A stretch of DNA of 64,000 bases from Micromonospora musae (GTDB lineage Bacteria; Actinomycetota; Actinomycetes; Mycobacteriales; Micromonosporaceae): assembly GCF_003626635.1 (NCBI RefSeq), contig NZ_RAZT01000022.1, forward strand, positions 1 through 64,000, given 5' to 3'. Shown piece after piece: positions 22,698 through 30,842 of this stretch (position 1 is its first letter; every line of letters starts with the position of its first letter). The notes beneath the pieces are model-generated. The model did no database searches. It saw nothing but the letters and a program-made list of their open reading frames with translations, and was not told the origin of the DNA. Both the position numbers and the translations under genes were made by a program.

Positions 22698-24614
22698 CTA
22701 CCTGCCGCCGAGGGCGGACCTGAGGGCGGACGCGCCGCCGACGATCGGAAGGTCGACCCTGGTCTGGCTGTGGTGCGTGTACAGGTTCAGCTTCGTGCCC
22801 GGCGGTGGCCGGAGGGTGAAGACCCGGTCGCTGGAGTACACGACGAGCCCGATCTGGCTACCTTCGCTGAACACGTAGTCGTGCGGCTGCAGGTCGAAGT
22901 CGTGCTCGAACGGGGCTCCCGGCTTGATGCCGTAGCTGCGATCCAGGCCGAACCGCTTCAACGGGTCCGACCAGCCCCGCGCGATGATCTTCGGGTTGCC
23001 CGACTTCGGGTACTCGACCAGCATCGCGCTGACGATCGCGGCCCGAGCGTCGATCGACATCCGGGTCGACAGGTGCACCGTCCCGCTGAGGTGGACGGGC
23101 TTGGTGAGCGGCGCGGTGCGGTAGGCGAGGCGGTTCGGCGACTGTTCCGCGCTGGCGAAGGTGGTCGCGTCGATCGTCATGTCGTCGGTGAAGCTCTCGG
23201 TGACCGGCTTGCCCTTGACGTTGCGGGTCAGCGAGAGCTTGCCAGTGGTGTTGTCGCCACTCGCGCCGAGGAAGAGCGGCGTGGAGGCCGAGCCGGGCGC
23301 GGGCCAGCTGTCGTACGGCGTCCAGGTGCCGTCTTCCCGCTCGACCACTGCCGCGGGCTCGTCCAGCACGTCGTTCTGTACCCCGTGCAGCCAGTACGTC
23401 CACCAGCGGTTGAGCAGGTCCAGCCAGGCTGCCCGGTTGTTCGAGAGCGCCCGGTCGCCGTGCCCGCCTTGGTGCAGCCACACCTGGTGCGGGATGTCGT
23501 TCTCCTCCAGCGCGTCGACGAGCTGGGCGGCGTTGCGGAGCTTCACGTTCTGGTCGTTCAGGCCGTGCTGCACCAGGACGCCGCCGGCGATCTTGCCGAT
23601 GTTCGGCAGGTAGTTGCGCTCGTGCCACCACTCGTTGTACTCGCCGGTGAGCCGGTCCTGACCCCGCCGGACCTGCTCCTTGGTGTAGTCACACACCTCG
23701 GGGTACTTCCGGGAGAGGTTGGAGTTGTGGTTGGAGTTCTGGTCGCCCCCGACGTTGGTGTTGGTCGAGATCGGCGCGCCGTTCATCCGGCGGTAGTCGT
23801 AGTAGCTGGAGATCGCCGCGATGGGCACGATCGCCCGCAGCTCCTTCACACCGGTCGTGGCCACCCCGATCGGTAGGGTGCCGTCGTAGGAGGTGCCGAT
23901 CATCCCGACCTTGCCGGTGGTCCAGTCGGCCTTCACCCGGTTGCCGTCGATGTCGTACGCGTCGGCCCGGCCGTTGAACCAGTCGATGACCGCCTTGAGC
24001 GAGTTGTGCTCGTCGGGACCGCCCCCGGTGGGGCATCCGGTCGAGCTGCCCGTACCGAGCATCTGGGCGTGGGCGAAGATGAAGCCGCGCTGCAGGAACT
24101 CGTTCTGGTACGTCCCGCCGTTGATCGTCTGGTGCGGCGGTTCGGTGCCGTCGTACGGCTTCTCCGGCCGCGGGAAGTACGGGAACGGGCCGGGATCCGG
24201 CGGCTTGGCGTAGCCCGGCCGCTTCGGCGCGTAGAGCGGGACCTCGACGTCGTTGTTCAGGAACTCCCCGCCTTCGCCCCAGTAGGGGCTGGCCTGCATG
24301 ATGATCGGCAGCTGGACGCCCTGGTCGGTCGATGCCGGCCGCCGGATCTGCACCCGGATGCGGTCATCGGCGCCGTCCCGGTCGGTGTCCATGTCCTTGA
24401 CCTCGACCCAGACGTTCTGGGTGATGATCTCTTCACCGGCGTAGACCGGCTGGGCTCGGCCGTTCTCGAACACCGGACGCTGTCCGGTCGGCTGCTGCGG
24501 GGCGCCGGCCGCCGGGGAGGCGAACCCGAGCGAGGCGACGAGCGCCAGCGCTGCGGTACCGGACAGCCAGTTCCGTGATCGTGATCGTCGCGGTCGATGG
24601 ACGTGGAGATGCAT
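22698..24614 (-). CDS. Secreted X-Pro dipeptidyl-peptidase / CocE-type hydrolase
   Basis: 638 residues. A signal peptide (NWLSGTAALALVASLGFASP) ends near residue 38. The core shows GFIFAHAQMLGTGSSTGC, then GMIGTSYDGTLP with nucleophile Ser242, a later HGLNDQNV acid loop and GGHGDRAL histidine loop, and a C-terminal jelly roll. These are S15-type Xaa-Pro dipeptidyl-peptidase marks. ATG 24614 is chosen because GAAGGAG is 9 bases upstream; GTG 24620 is too close to it. It may act on proline-rich glycoproteins, by inference from its glycan-catabolism neighbours. Convergent with the TTT operon. Confidence 0.87.
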   Translation of the reverse strand: MHLHVHRPRRSRSRNWLSGTAALALVASLGFASPAAGAPQQPTGQRPVFENGRAQPVYAGEEIITQNVWVEVKDMDTDRDGADDRIRVQIRRPASTDQGVQLPIIMQASPYWGEGGEFLNNDVEVPLYAPKRPGYAKPPDPGPFPYFPRPEKPYDGTEPPHQTINGGTYQNEFLQRGFIFAHAQMLGTGSSTGCPTGGGPDEHNSLKAVIDWFNGRADAYDIDGNRVKADWTTGKVGMIGTSYDGTLPIGVATTGVKELRAIVPIAAISSYYDYRRMNGAPISTNTNVGGDQNSNHNSNLSRKYPEVCDYTKEQVRRGQDRLTGEYNEWWHERNYLPNIGKIAGGVLVQHGLNDQNVKLRNAAQLVDALEENDIPHQVWLHQGGHGDRALSNNRAAWLDLLNRWWTYWLHGVQNDVLDEPAAVVEREDGTWTPYDSWPAPGSASTPLFLGASGDNTTGKLSLTRNVKGKPVTESFTDDMTIDATTFASAEQSPNRLAYRTAPLTKPVHLSGTVHLSTRMSIDARAAIVSAMLVEYPKSGNPKIIARGWSDPLKRFGLDRSYGIKPGAPFEHDFDLQPHDYVFSEGSQIGLVVYSSDRVFTLRPPPGTKLNLYTHHSQTRVDLPIVGGASALRSALGGR

Positions 24615-25393
24615 GGTCACGAGCTCCTTCGGTGAGTAGGGCATGACGTGTCGGGACCGCCGGCTGGCCGGTGACGCGGGCGGGTTTCCGGCTGATGCGG
24701 CCAGTCGTCGAAGACCTCGGAGTCGGCGATGGCCGAGGTGCCCGCCACGAAGACGTTCGGTCGGCGACTTCGGGGAGCGTATGTTGTATACGAAGCTTCC
24801 TGCAAGACCTCCTTCGATCTCCACCGAAGGCGTCCTGCATCTGTCGAAATCTCGTCCGCGCAGGTCACGCGGCATGTACGACGGACGTCCGGCCGGCGCG
24901 CCCCACCCGCGTGGTGGTCGAGTGTGCACTCATGCCCAGGACCGCGAGCTCCGTCGCGTGATCTGCCCGAATCACCGCGGCCGGGAACCGGCCACTCCTG
25001 GACGAGCCGCAGGTCTGGTGTCGCGGTGCGGCGGAGGTTCGTCGACCGGGTGCGCTCGATCTGGATCGAAGGCCGTTGACATCGATCCTTGCCCCTGGCA
25101 ACCTACTGTTAACAGTAGACGGTTAACGAAAACAGGCTTCCGCACCCCTTTGTGGAGCAGGCGTCCGCGCGTATCCGCGGGCGGCGAGCTGGTTGCGCCC
25201 CTCCCGGGATCGTCCGTGACCTGCCGATCGCCGTCCTCGACCGCAGGGGCGGCCCGCCGCGGAACCTGATCACTCGAATGGGGGCGCTTTGCACCCGAGC
25301 CGGCGCAGGAGACGGGTACGAACACGGGCGCCACCCCCGATGGTCACGGACCGCCCGCCGCCCGTATCTCCAGACTGGACCAGAGGAGAGATC
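24615..25393. other. Long intergenic region with GntR-type operator
   Basis: 779 bases between two divergent exported enzymes. I see no gene with convincing codon use. It holds TTGACA (25076-25081), the palindrome at 25103-25118, a further GTTAAC (25122-25127), and GTATAC at 24786-24791. If transcription starts at the palindrome, the secreted BNR gene has a leader of roughly 270 bases. Confidence 0.5.
25103..25118. promoter_or_regulatory. GntR-type operator shared with the TTT operon
   Basis: CTACTGTT/AACAGTAG is a perfect 16-bp palindrome. Its inner 12 bases ACTGTTAACAGT are identical to the palindrome over the GntR promoter. TTGACA lies 22 bases upstream and a -10-like TACTGT falls inside the palindrome. 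Confidence 0.6.
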
Positions 25394-26575
25394 GTGATCG
25401 CACACCTGACCGCGCTGCGCCGAGTGCTGGTTCCCGGCCTCGCCGCAGTGCTGGCGCTACCGGTAGCCGGAGTGGCACGCGCGGAGCCACCCGGGCACAG
25501 CGACGCGTTTCGCGCCTACGCCTGCCGCCAGGACATCCACCCGCAGGACCCGGACTACCCCGGCGTCCACGTCGCGTCGATCGAGAAGGCGCCGAACGGT
25601 GACCTCCTCTACGCCTTCTACGCCGGCACCCAGGAGAAGGCCGATGACGTGGCCACCTACATGAGTCGACTTCCGGTCGGATCCAGGACCTGGACCGAAC
25701 CGCGAGTGATCTTCGACGAGCCGGACCAGCCGGACGGAAACGCGGTGCTCTGGGCCGACGACGACACCACCTACCTCTTCTTCTCCACCATTCGTGGAGA
25801 CGGATGGACCGAGGCCGACCTGCGCCTCATCCGCTCGACGGACAACGGCCGTACGTGGAGCGACCCGGAACAGATCCGCGAGGAGTGGGGCTGGCTCTTC
25901 GGCACCCAACCGTTCCGCATGTCCAACGGAGAGGTCCTCGTCCCCATCTACAGCGAGACGCGGTGGGCGTCCGGCTGGTACATCCCGAGCGACAACTACT
26001 CCACCTGGGTGCCGTACCCGTCCGACAACGACGCGGACTGGCCCACCTCACCGAACGGCGCGATCCAGCCGGCCACCGTCGAACTCGAACCCGGGCACCT
26101 GCTGGCCTACCTTCGCACCCGCGACCAGGCCATCTACCGGACCGAGTCGTTCGACTACGGTCGCACCTGGACCACGGCGGAGTCGACGGGGCTGCCGAAC
26201 AACAACGCCCGAGTGGCCCTGATCAAGCTCGCCGACGGCAATCTCGTGCTGGCTCACAACCCGATCACCTCGGGCCGGAACATCCTGCGGCTCTCCCTCT
26301 CCACCGATCAGGGCAAGACCTGGACGAGGCACGTCGACGTCGAGTCCGAGCCCGGTGCCGAGTTCTCGTACCCCTATCTGATGCAGACCGGCGACGGCAT
26401 GATCCACCTGGCCTACACGCACCGGCGTGAGTCCATGCGGCACCTCGTCTTCAACGAGGCGTTCGTGCGGGCCGGCATCGACCTGCCCTCCAATGCGCGG
26501 CCTGTCCCCGTCGAGCTGCGGAACGGGAAGCTGAAGCAGCCCTCCGCGTGCCACTACGTGAACACCCGACGCTGA
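25394..26575 (+). CDS. Secreted BNR-propeller enzyme (sialidase-like or lyase-like)
   Basis: 393 residues. The signal peptide is RVLVPGLAAVLALPVAGVARA. Mature repeats: STDNGRTWSD, SFDYGRTWTT, STDQGKTWTR (Asp boxes), with PNNNARVALIKLADGN and AHNPITSGRN matching the cytoplasmic paralogue. HVASIEKAPNGDLLYAFYAG near residue 60 and WGWLFGTQPFRMSNGEVLVP fit BNR_2 enzymes annotated as exo-sialidases, but no RIP motif is visible. It would act outside the cell, freeing an acidic sugar for the TTT transporter. GTG 25394 follows AGAGGAGAG. Upstream carries the operator shared with the GntR operon. Confidence 0.8.
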   Translation: MIAHLTALRRVLVPGLAAVLALPVAGVARAEPPGHSDAFRAYACRQDIHPQDPDYPGVHVASIEKAPNGDLLYAFYAGTQEKADDVATYMSRLPVGSRTWTEPRVIFDEPDQPDGNAVLWADDDTTYLFFSTIRGDGWTEADLRLIRSTDNGRTWSDPEQIREEWGWLFGTQPFRMSNGEVLVPIYSETRWASGWYIPSDNYSTWVPYPSDNDADWPTSPNGAIQPATVELEPGHLLAYLRTRDQAIYRTESFDYGRTWTTAESTGLPNNNARVALIKLADGNLVLAHNPITSGRNILRLSLSTDQGKTWTRHVDVESEPGAEFSYPYLMQTGDGMIHLAYTHRRESMRHLVFNEAFVRAGIDLPSNARPVPVELRNGKLKQPSACHYVNTRR

Positions 26576-26584
26576 CCGCCCCGA

Positions 26585-26621
26585 GGTGCGGACGCCACGA
26601 CACGTTCCTGGCGTCCGCACC
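26585..26621. terminator. Terminator after the secreted BNR gene
   Basis: Perfect 13-bp stem GGTGCGGACGCCA / TGGCGTCCGCACC with an 11-base loop, 9 bases past the stop codon and between convergent genes. Confidence 0.85.
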
Positions 26622-26716
26622 CCGCGTCCAAGGCGGGGCCTCACCGCTCTCTGCGGCGGCCTGGATCCGCAGGCTGCCTGGTCGGCCTGACGCCAACCTC
26701 TCGTTGCATGGCAGAC

Positions 26717-27013
26717 TCAGCCGGCGGCCTTGGCGATGATGCGATCCATCTCCTCTCGACCGAAGGCCCGCAGGGTCGTGGTACGGACGTTGCCCGCCCC
26801 GCCCAGCTGCAGGAGCGCCGCACTGGCGGTCTCGTCGTCGGGCGCCTCGACGACGGCCACGAGGTCGTACGGACCGACGGTCCAGTAGATGTCCAGGAGA
26901 TTCGCCCCGACCCTCTGCGTCGCTGCGGCGAACGCCTCGGCGCGCTTCGCGGTGTCCTTGTAACCTCGGATCCCCTGATCGGTCCAGTTCAGCAACGCGA
27001 TATACGCCGGCAC
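26717..27013 (-). CDS. GYD domain protein
   Basis: 98 residues. MPAYIALLNWTDQGIRGYKD and VGPYDLVAVVEAPDDETAS are diagnostic of the GYD family, a ferredoxin-like fold of unknown function found across soil bacteria. GTG 27013 has GGAGGTGAAGG upstream. It is divergent from the uridine-kinase-like gene across a region with a perfect 23-bp palindrome, so the two may share a regulator. Confidence 0.88.
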   Translation of the reverse strand: MPAYIALLNWTDQGIRGYKDTAKRAEAFAAATQRVGANLLDIYWTVGPYDLVAVVEAPDDETASAALLQLGGAGNVRTTTLRAFGREEMDRIIAKAAG

Positions 27014-27051
27014 GGTCCTTCACCTCCAAGAAGAGCCTCATCGTAGGGTCA

Positions 27052-27074
27052 ATTCCGGGCATAATGCCCGGAAT
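27052..27074. promoter_or_regulatory. Perfect 23-bp palindrome between divergent genes
   Basis: Arm ATTCCGGGCAT (27052-27062), central A, and its exact inverse (27064-27074). It lies 39 bases upstream of the GYD start and 104 upstream of the kinase start. As the genes diverge it is more likely an operator than a terminator. Confidence 0.6.
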
Positions 27075-27177
27075 CTGCATCACCTGCGGTCCGAGATTCT
27101 CGGGGCGGAGGCCGCCGCCGCCGGCGCGCATAAGGTCGGCTCGACACGGCGACCTTCGCGAGACCAGGAGGCAGGAC

Positions 27178-27852
27178 ATGGACCAGGGCGCCCGCGACGA
27201 GGTGCTCCGCCGACTGGCTGAGGCAGTCGGGTCCGTCACGGTCGCGCACCCGACGCGGGTTGCCATCGACGGACCGCCGGCCGCAGGCAAGACCACACTC
27301 GCCGACGAGTTGGCCGCCGTACTCCGCGCGCAGGGCCGCGACGTCATCCGCGCGACTATCGACGATTTCCTCTTCGCCCGGCCGCAGCGCTATCCGCGCG
27401 GCGAGTACTCGGCCGAAGGCTGCTACCACGACACCCACGACTACGACGCATTGAACCGGGTTCTGCTCGATCCGCTCGGCCCCGGCGGAGACCGGCGCTT
27501 CCAATCCGCGGTCTACGACCGCACAACGGATACTGTGCAATCGCCGCCGGTCACGACTGCTCCCGCCGACGCCGTGCTGGTCTTCGACGGCGTCTTCCTC
27601 ATGCGCCCGGAACTGATTGATCGGTGGGATCTGCGCGTCTTCGTCTCCACCGCGCTCGAGAAGACCGTGGATCGTGCGGTGATCCGGGAGCGCCAGGTGT
27701 CATCCCGGGCCGAAGTCGAGCGGCGCTGGCGCGAACGGTACATCCCCTCCCAACAGTTCTACTTCGCTGCGGTCCGCCCGACCGATCACGTCGACGTCAT
27801 CGTGCACAACGACGAGCCAGAGCAGCCGGTCTGGGAGGCCCGAACACACTGA
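27178..27852 (+). CDS. Uridine kinase-like P-loop NTPase
   Basis: 224 residues. The Walker A loop GPPAAGKTT is at residues 32-40, IDDFLFARPQRY follows at the nucleoside-binding site, and VLVFDGVFLMRPEL is the Walker B region; RERQVSSRAEVERRWRERY is the lid. These match uridine/cytidine or phosphoribulokinase-type kinases. ATG 27178 has AGGAGG 7 bases upstream. Cytoplasmic, single gene. Substrate is probably a nucleoside, but many actinobacterial members are uncharacterised. Confidence 0.82.
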   Translation: MDQGARDEVLRRLAEAVGSVTVAHPTRVAIDGPPAAGKTTLADELAAVLRAQGRDVIRATIDDFLFARPQRYPRGEYSAEGCYHDTHDYDALNRVLLDPLGPGGDRRFQSAVYDRTTDTVQSPPVTTAPADAVLVFDGVFLMRPELIDRWDLRVFVSTALEKTVDRAVIRERQVSSRAEVERRWRERYIPSQQFYFAAVRPTDHVDVIVHNDEPEQPVWEARTH

Positions 27853-28096
27853 TCTGTGCGCAGTTCGGGCCTGCCCGGACCGGGGCTGACCGACGCAACG
27901 TGACCAGCGCCGAGGCCCGGCGAGCACCGTCGGGGACAGATGCTCGCCGGGCGTTCACCGTCGTCGCCGGTACCGGGCCGGCAGTGACACCCTCGTTCGC
28001 GCCCGGTCATGAGCGCCCGGGCGCGGACCGCCGCGTGATGCGGTTCGGGGCAAGGCCACCTTGCCCCTCTCCACGGCTCGGGTCCGCGGCGGCGGC

Positions 28097-28430
28097 TCAC
28101 CGCAGGACGAACGCGTGGTCCCGCAGAGTTCCGCGGTTCAGCGGAGTGCCGATCTCGACGCCGCGAGCAGTCTCCCCGCGGCTGATGTCCGGATGCCTGA
28201 GCGACGAACCGTTCGGGCAGGGACGTGAGTAGTGGGTGGGGCACCGGGTCGTCGAAGATGACCGGAACCTGGACGGGCCAGGGGCTTCCGGGAGGAGACG
28301 GGGCGAGCAGGCCCCGGCACGAGTCCCACCGCAGGTCGAACCGATTGCGACGGGCGATCAGCGGGTCGAGCAGGGGAAGGCCCCTGCGCCGGAGGGACCA
28401 GGACAGAACGATATGAGGACGCGTAGACAT
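28097..28430 (-). pseudogene. Frameshifted small gene of unknown function
   Basis: ATG 28430 opens a frame with strong actinobacterial codon use (SRPH start region, then LLDPLIARRNRFDLRWDSCR and VPVIFDDPVPHPLLTSLPE). After about 78 codons that frame decays, while the neighbouring frame becomes coding-like (HPDISRGETARGVEIG, then TPLNRGTLRDHAFVLR) and stops at TGA 28097. The 334-base span is one base over a multiple of three. I read this as one roughly 110-residue protein broken by a single-base indel near 28190-28210. Family not recognised. A sequencing error is possible. Confidence 0.5.
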
Positions 28431-28457
28431 GATCTCTCTGAAGATCTGACGAAGGGC

Positions 28458-28670
28458 ATGGGAAATGAGCCGACGGTGAGTCGGCGACCGATGCGCGGAG
28501 AAGGTGTCAGGTCTACAGAGCAGGCGGCGTCACGCGGGGTGAAGTCCTCTCCTGAATGGGGCGGAGGAGAAATGTCCAGTCACACGCTAGAGCGGGGCGG
28601 GCTGGCAGGGCCACCCAATTCTGTCCGCTTCCTCCCGTCGCGGCCCATCGAGCCGGCGCTCGCAGATTGA
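28458..28670 (+). CDS. Atypical 70-residue ORF, doubtful
   Basis: ATG 28458 follows GAAGG and opens 70 codons (start MGNEPTVSRRPMRGEGVR). Third-position G/C is clearly lower than in neighbouring genes, and a GCCGAC/GTCGGC stem overlaps it. It could be a foreign fragment, part of a structured RNA, or noise. No family recognised. Confidence 0.2.
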   Translation: MGNEPTVSRRPMRGEGVRSTEQAASRGVKSSPEWGGGEMSSHTLERGGLAGPPNSVRFLPSRPIEPALAD

Positions 28671-28771
28671 GAACGCGCGGCGCAGCCGGCCTCGCCCCGG
28701 TAGACGCTCCGACCCTGGAGATCGGACCGGTACGCGCCAGGAGGTTCGTGTCCAGGCGAGGAAGGATCGCG

Positions 28772-30685
28772 TCAGCCGTGCAGCAGGTTCCGGGCGGCGG
28801 AGGCGATGTGGTCGGCGTCGATGCCCGCCCAGGCGAGCTGCTCCTTGCTCGACCCGGAGCCGGGCATGCCGCGTACGGCGAGATGGGCGAGGGACGGCGT
28901 GGCCCGCCCGCCGGCGACGAGGCTGTCCTTGACGGCCGAGCCGAGGCCGCCCTCGGCGCGGTGGTCCTCGGCGACCACGATCCGTCCGGTGGTGGCCGCG
29001 GCCTCGGCGATGGCCTCGTCGTCGATCGGTTTGATCGAGTAGCAGTCGATGACCGTGGCCCGGATCCCCTCACCGGCCAGGGCGTCGGCGGCCGCGAGAC
29101 AGGCGTGCAGGGTGACGCCGGCGCCGATGAGCGTCACCTGGTCCTGGTCGGAGGAGCGCAGGGTCTTGGACCCGCCGATCGGGAAGCTCTCCCCCTCGGG
29201 GTAGAGCACCGGGTACTTGCCGCGGGTGGTGCGCAGGTAGCTGATGCCCGGAAGGACGGCCATGATCTGGGTGAGGGCCACCGTGCTGGTCGCGTCGCTG
29301 GGATAGAGCACCGTCGAGCCGTTGACCGCGCGCATCATGGCGAGATCTTCGAGACCCATCTGGGAGGGGCCGTCGGGGCCGATCTCGACGCCGGCGTGCG
29401 AACCGACCAGGCTCAGATCGACCCCGGAGACGGCGCCCATCCGGATGAAGTCGTACGCCCGGGTCAGGAACGCGGCGAAGGTGGACGCGAAGGGGTGGTA
29501 ACCGCGGACCGCGAGCCCGGTCGCCGCGGCCACCATCTGCTGCTCGGCGATGAACATCTCGAAGTACCGCCCGGGATGGGCACGGGCGAACTCGAAGGCG
29601 TACGTCGAGTTGCTGACCTCGCCGTCGAGCGCGACGACGCGCGGGTTCTGGGCGCCGAGCACGACCAGGGCGTCGCCGTACGCCTTGCGGGTGGGCACCT
29701 TCTGGCCCAGGTCGTATCGGGCGGGCGTCGGCGGTTCGGTCGGTTGGGTCGTGACGGGGCGGGCCGCCGCGTCACTGGTGGGGCTGGAACCGTCGACGGC
29801 TGACGGTTCGGGCTGCGGGCCCCGCACCTTCAGATTGCGCTCGCCGCCGAGTTCGCGGACGGCCCGCTCCGCCATGTCCGGCGGGAACGGCTTGCCGTGC
29901 CAGTCGTTGCTGTCCTCCACCTCGGAGAAGCCGCGTCCCTTGACCGTTTTGGCCATGATCACGGTGGGCCGGTCGCCGCTCGGGTCCGCGGCGGTGGCCA
30001 TCGCGTTGTCGATGGCGGCCAGGTCGTGGCCGTCGACGACGAGCACCCGGGCGCCGAACGCCTCGGCCCGGCGCGCGTACGCGTCGACGTCCCAGCCCAG
30101 GTCGGTGGGGCCGCGCTGGCCGAGCCGGTTGACGTCGACCATGGTCACCAGGTTGGCGAGCTGGTAGTAGGAGGCCTTGTCGAACGCCTCCCAGATGGAG
30201 CCCTCCGCCATCTCGCTGTCGCCGCAGAGCACCCACACCCGGTAGGGCTGCTTGTCGAGGTACTTCCCGGCGAGGGCGACGCCGACGCCGTCGGGCAGGC
30301 CCTGGCCGAGTGAGCCGGTGGCGACGTCGACCCAGGGCAGGGCGGGCGTGGGGTGGCCCTGCAGGCGTTGCCCGAGCCGGCGGTAGCCCTGCATCAGCTC
30401 GTCGTCGGAGATCACCCCGACCGCCTTGAACAGCGAGTACAGCAGTGGGGAGGCGTGACCCTTGGACAGGATGAGGTGGTCGTTCGCCGACGAGCGGGGG
30501 TCATCCCAGTCATAGCGCAGGTGCCGGGTCGCCAGTACGGCGAACAGGTCGGCCGCGGACATGCTGGAGGTCGGGTGCCCGGACCCGGCACTGGTGCTGG
30601 AGCGGATCGAATCCACTCGTAGCTGGGCGGCCACCTCGGCGGCGGTGTCGAGGCCGATGGTGGCGGTGGGCGCGGTGAGGGTCAC
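28772..30685 (-). CDS. tkt: Transketolase
   Basis: 637 residues, near the length of the animal-type short transketolases (about 620). Thiamine-diphosphate signatures: SSTSAGSGHPTSSMSAADLF, GSLGQGLPDGVGVALAGKYL, VLCGDSEMAEGSIWEAFDKA. The pyrimidine half has GFEFARAHPGRY-like FEFARAHPGRYFEMFIAEQQ and SHAGVEIGPDGPSQMGLED. A Pro/Ala/Thr-rich linker of about 35 residues (near 295-330) joins the halves. It transfers two-carbon units in the pentose phosphate pathway. GTG 30685 has AGGAGG upstream. No partner genes are adjacent. Confidence 0.92.
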   Translation of the reverse strand: MTLTAPTATIGLDTAAEVAAQLRVDSIRSSTSAGSGHPTSSMSAADLFAVLATRHLRYDWDDPRSSANDHLILSKGHASPLLYSLFKAVGVISDDELMQGYRRLGQRLQGHPTPALPWVDVATGSLGQGLPDGVGVALAGKYLDKQPYRVWVLCGDSEMAEGSIWEAFDKASYYQLANLVTMVDVNRLGQRGPTDLGWDVDAYARRAEAFGARVLVVDGHDLAAIDNAMATAADPSGDRPTVIMAKTVKGRGFSEVEDSNDWHGKPFPPDMAERAVRELGGERNLKVRGPQPEPSAVDGSSPTSDAAARPVTTQPTEPPTPARYDLGQKVPTRKAYGDALVVLGAQNPRVVALDGEVSNSTYAFEFARAHPGRYFEMFIAEQQMVAAATGLAVRGYHPFASTFAAFLTRAYDFIRMGAVSGVDLSLVGSHAGVEIGPDGPSQMGLEDLAMMRAVNGSTVLYPSDATSTVALTQIMAVLPGISYLRTTRGKYPVLYPEGESFPIGGSKTLRSSDQDQVTLIGAGVTLHACLAAADALAGEGIRATVIDCYSIKPIDDEAIAEAAATTGRIVVAEDHRAEGGLGSAVKDSLVAGGRATPSLAHLAVRGMPGSGSSKEQLAWAGIDADHIASAARNLLHG

Positions 30686-30842
30686 GGTGCCTCCTGTTAC
30701 TGCGCGAACCGGATGCTGCCGCCGCGCTTACCCCCGACGGCCTCGATCAGACGTAGTCCGGCCCGCCGTGCGCTGGTCGTCACGCTGCCGCCCTTCGGCA
30801 CACCGCTTCGAACTACGCTGCCCATCGAAGAGCGCGGTCTCG

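Larger units (their letters stand above)
27853..28771. other. Gene-poor 0.9-kb region
   Basis: Apart from a frameshifted remnant (28097-28430, minus) and an atypical ORF (28458-28670, plus), I see no supported gene. The first 240 bases after the kinase carry only short GC-rich inverted repeats. Confidence 0.5.

Noticed and set aside
24780..24795. GTATAC as a second GntR-type operator for the X-Pro hydrolase
   Set aside because: Only six bases are symmetric and it differs from the ACTGTTAACAGT core.
28430..28680. Group II intron fragment
   Set aside because: No domain V sequence, maturase or intron boundary motif is visible.
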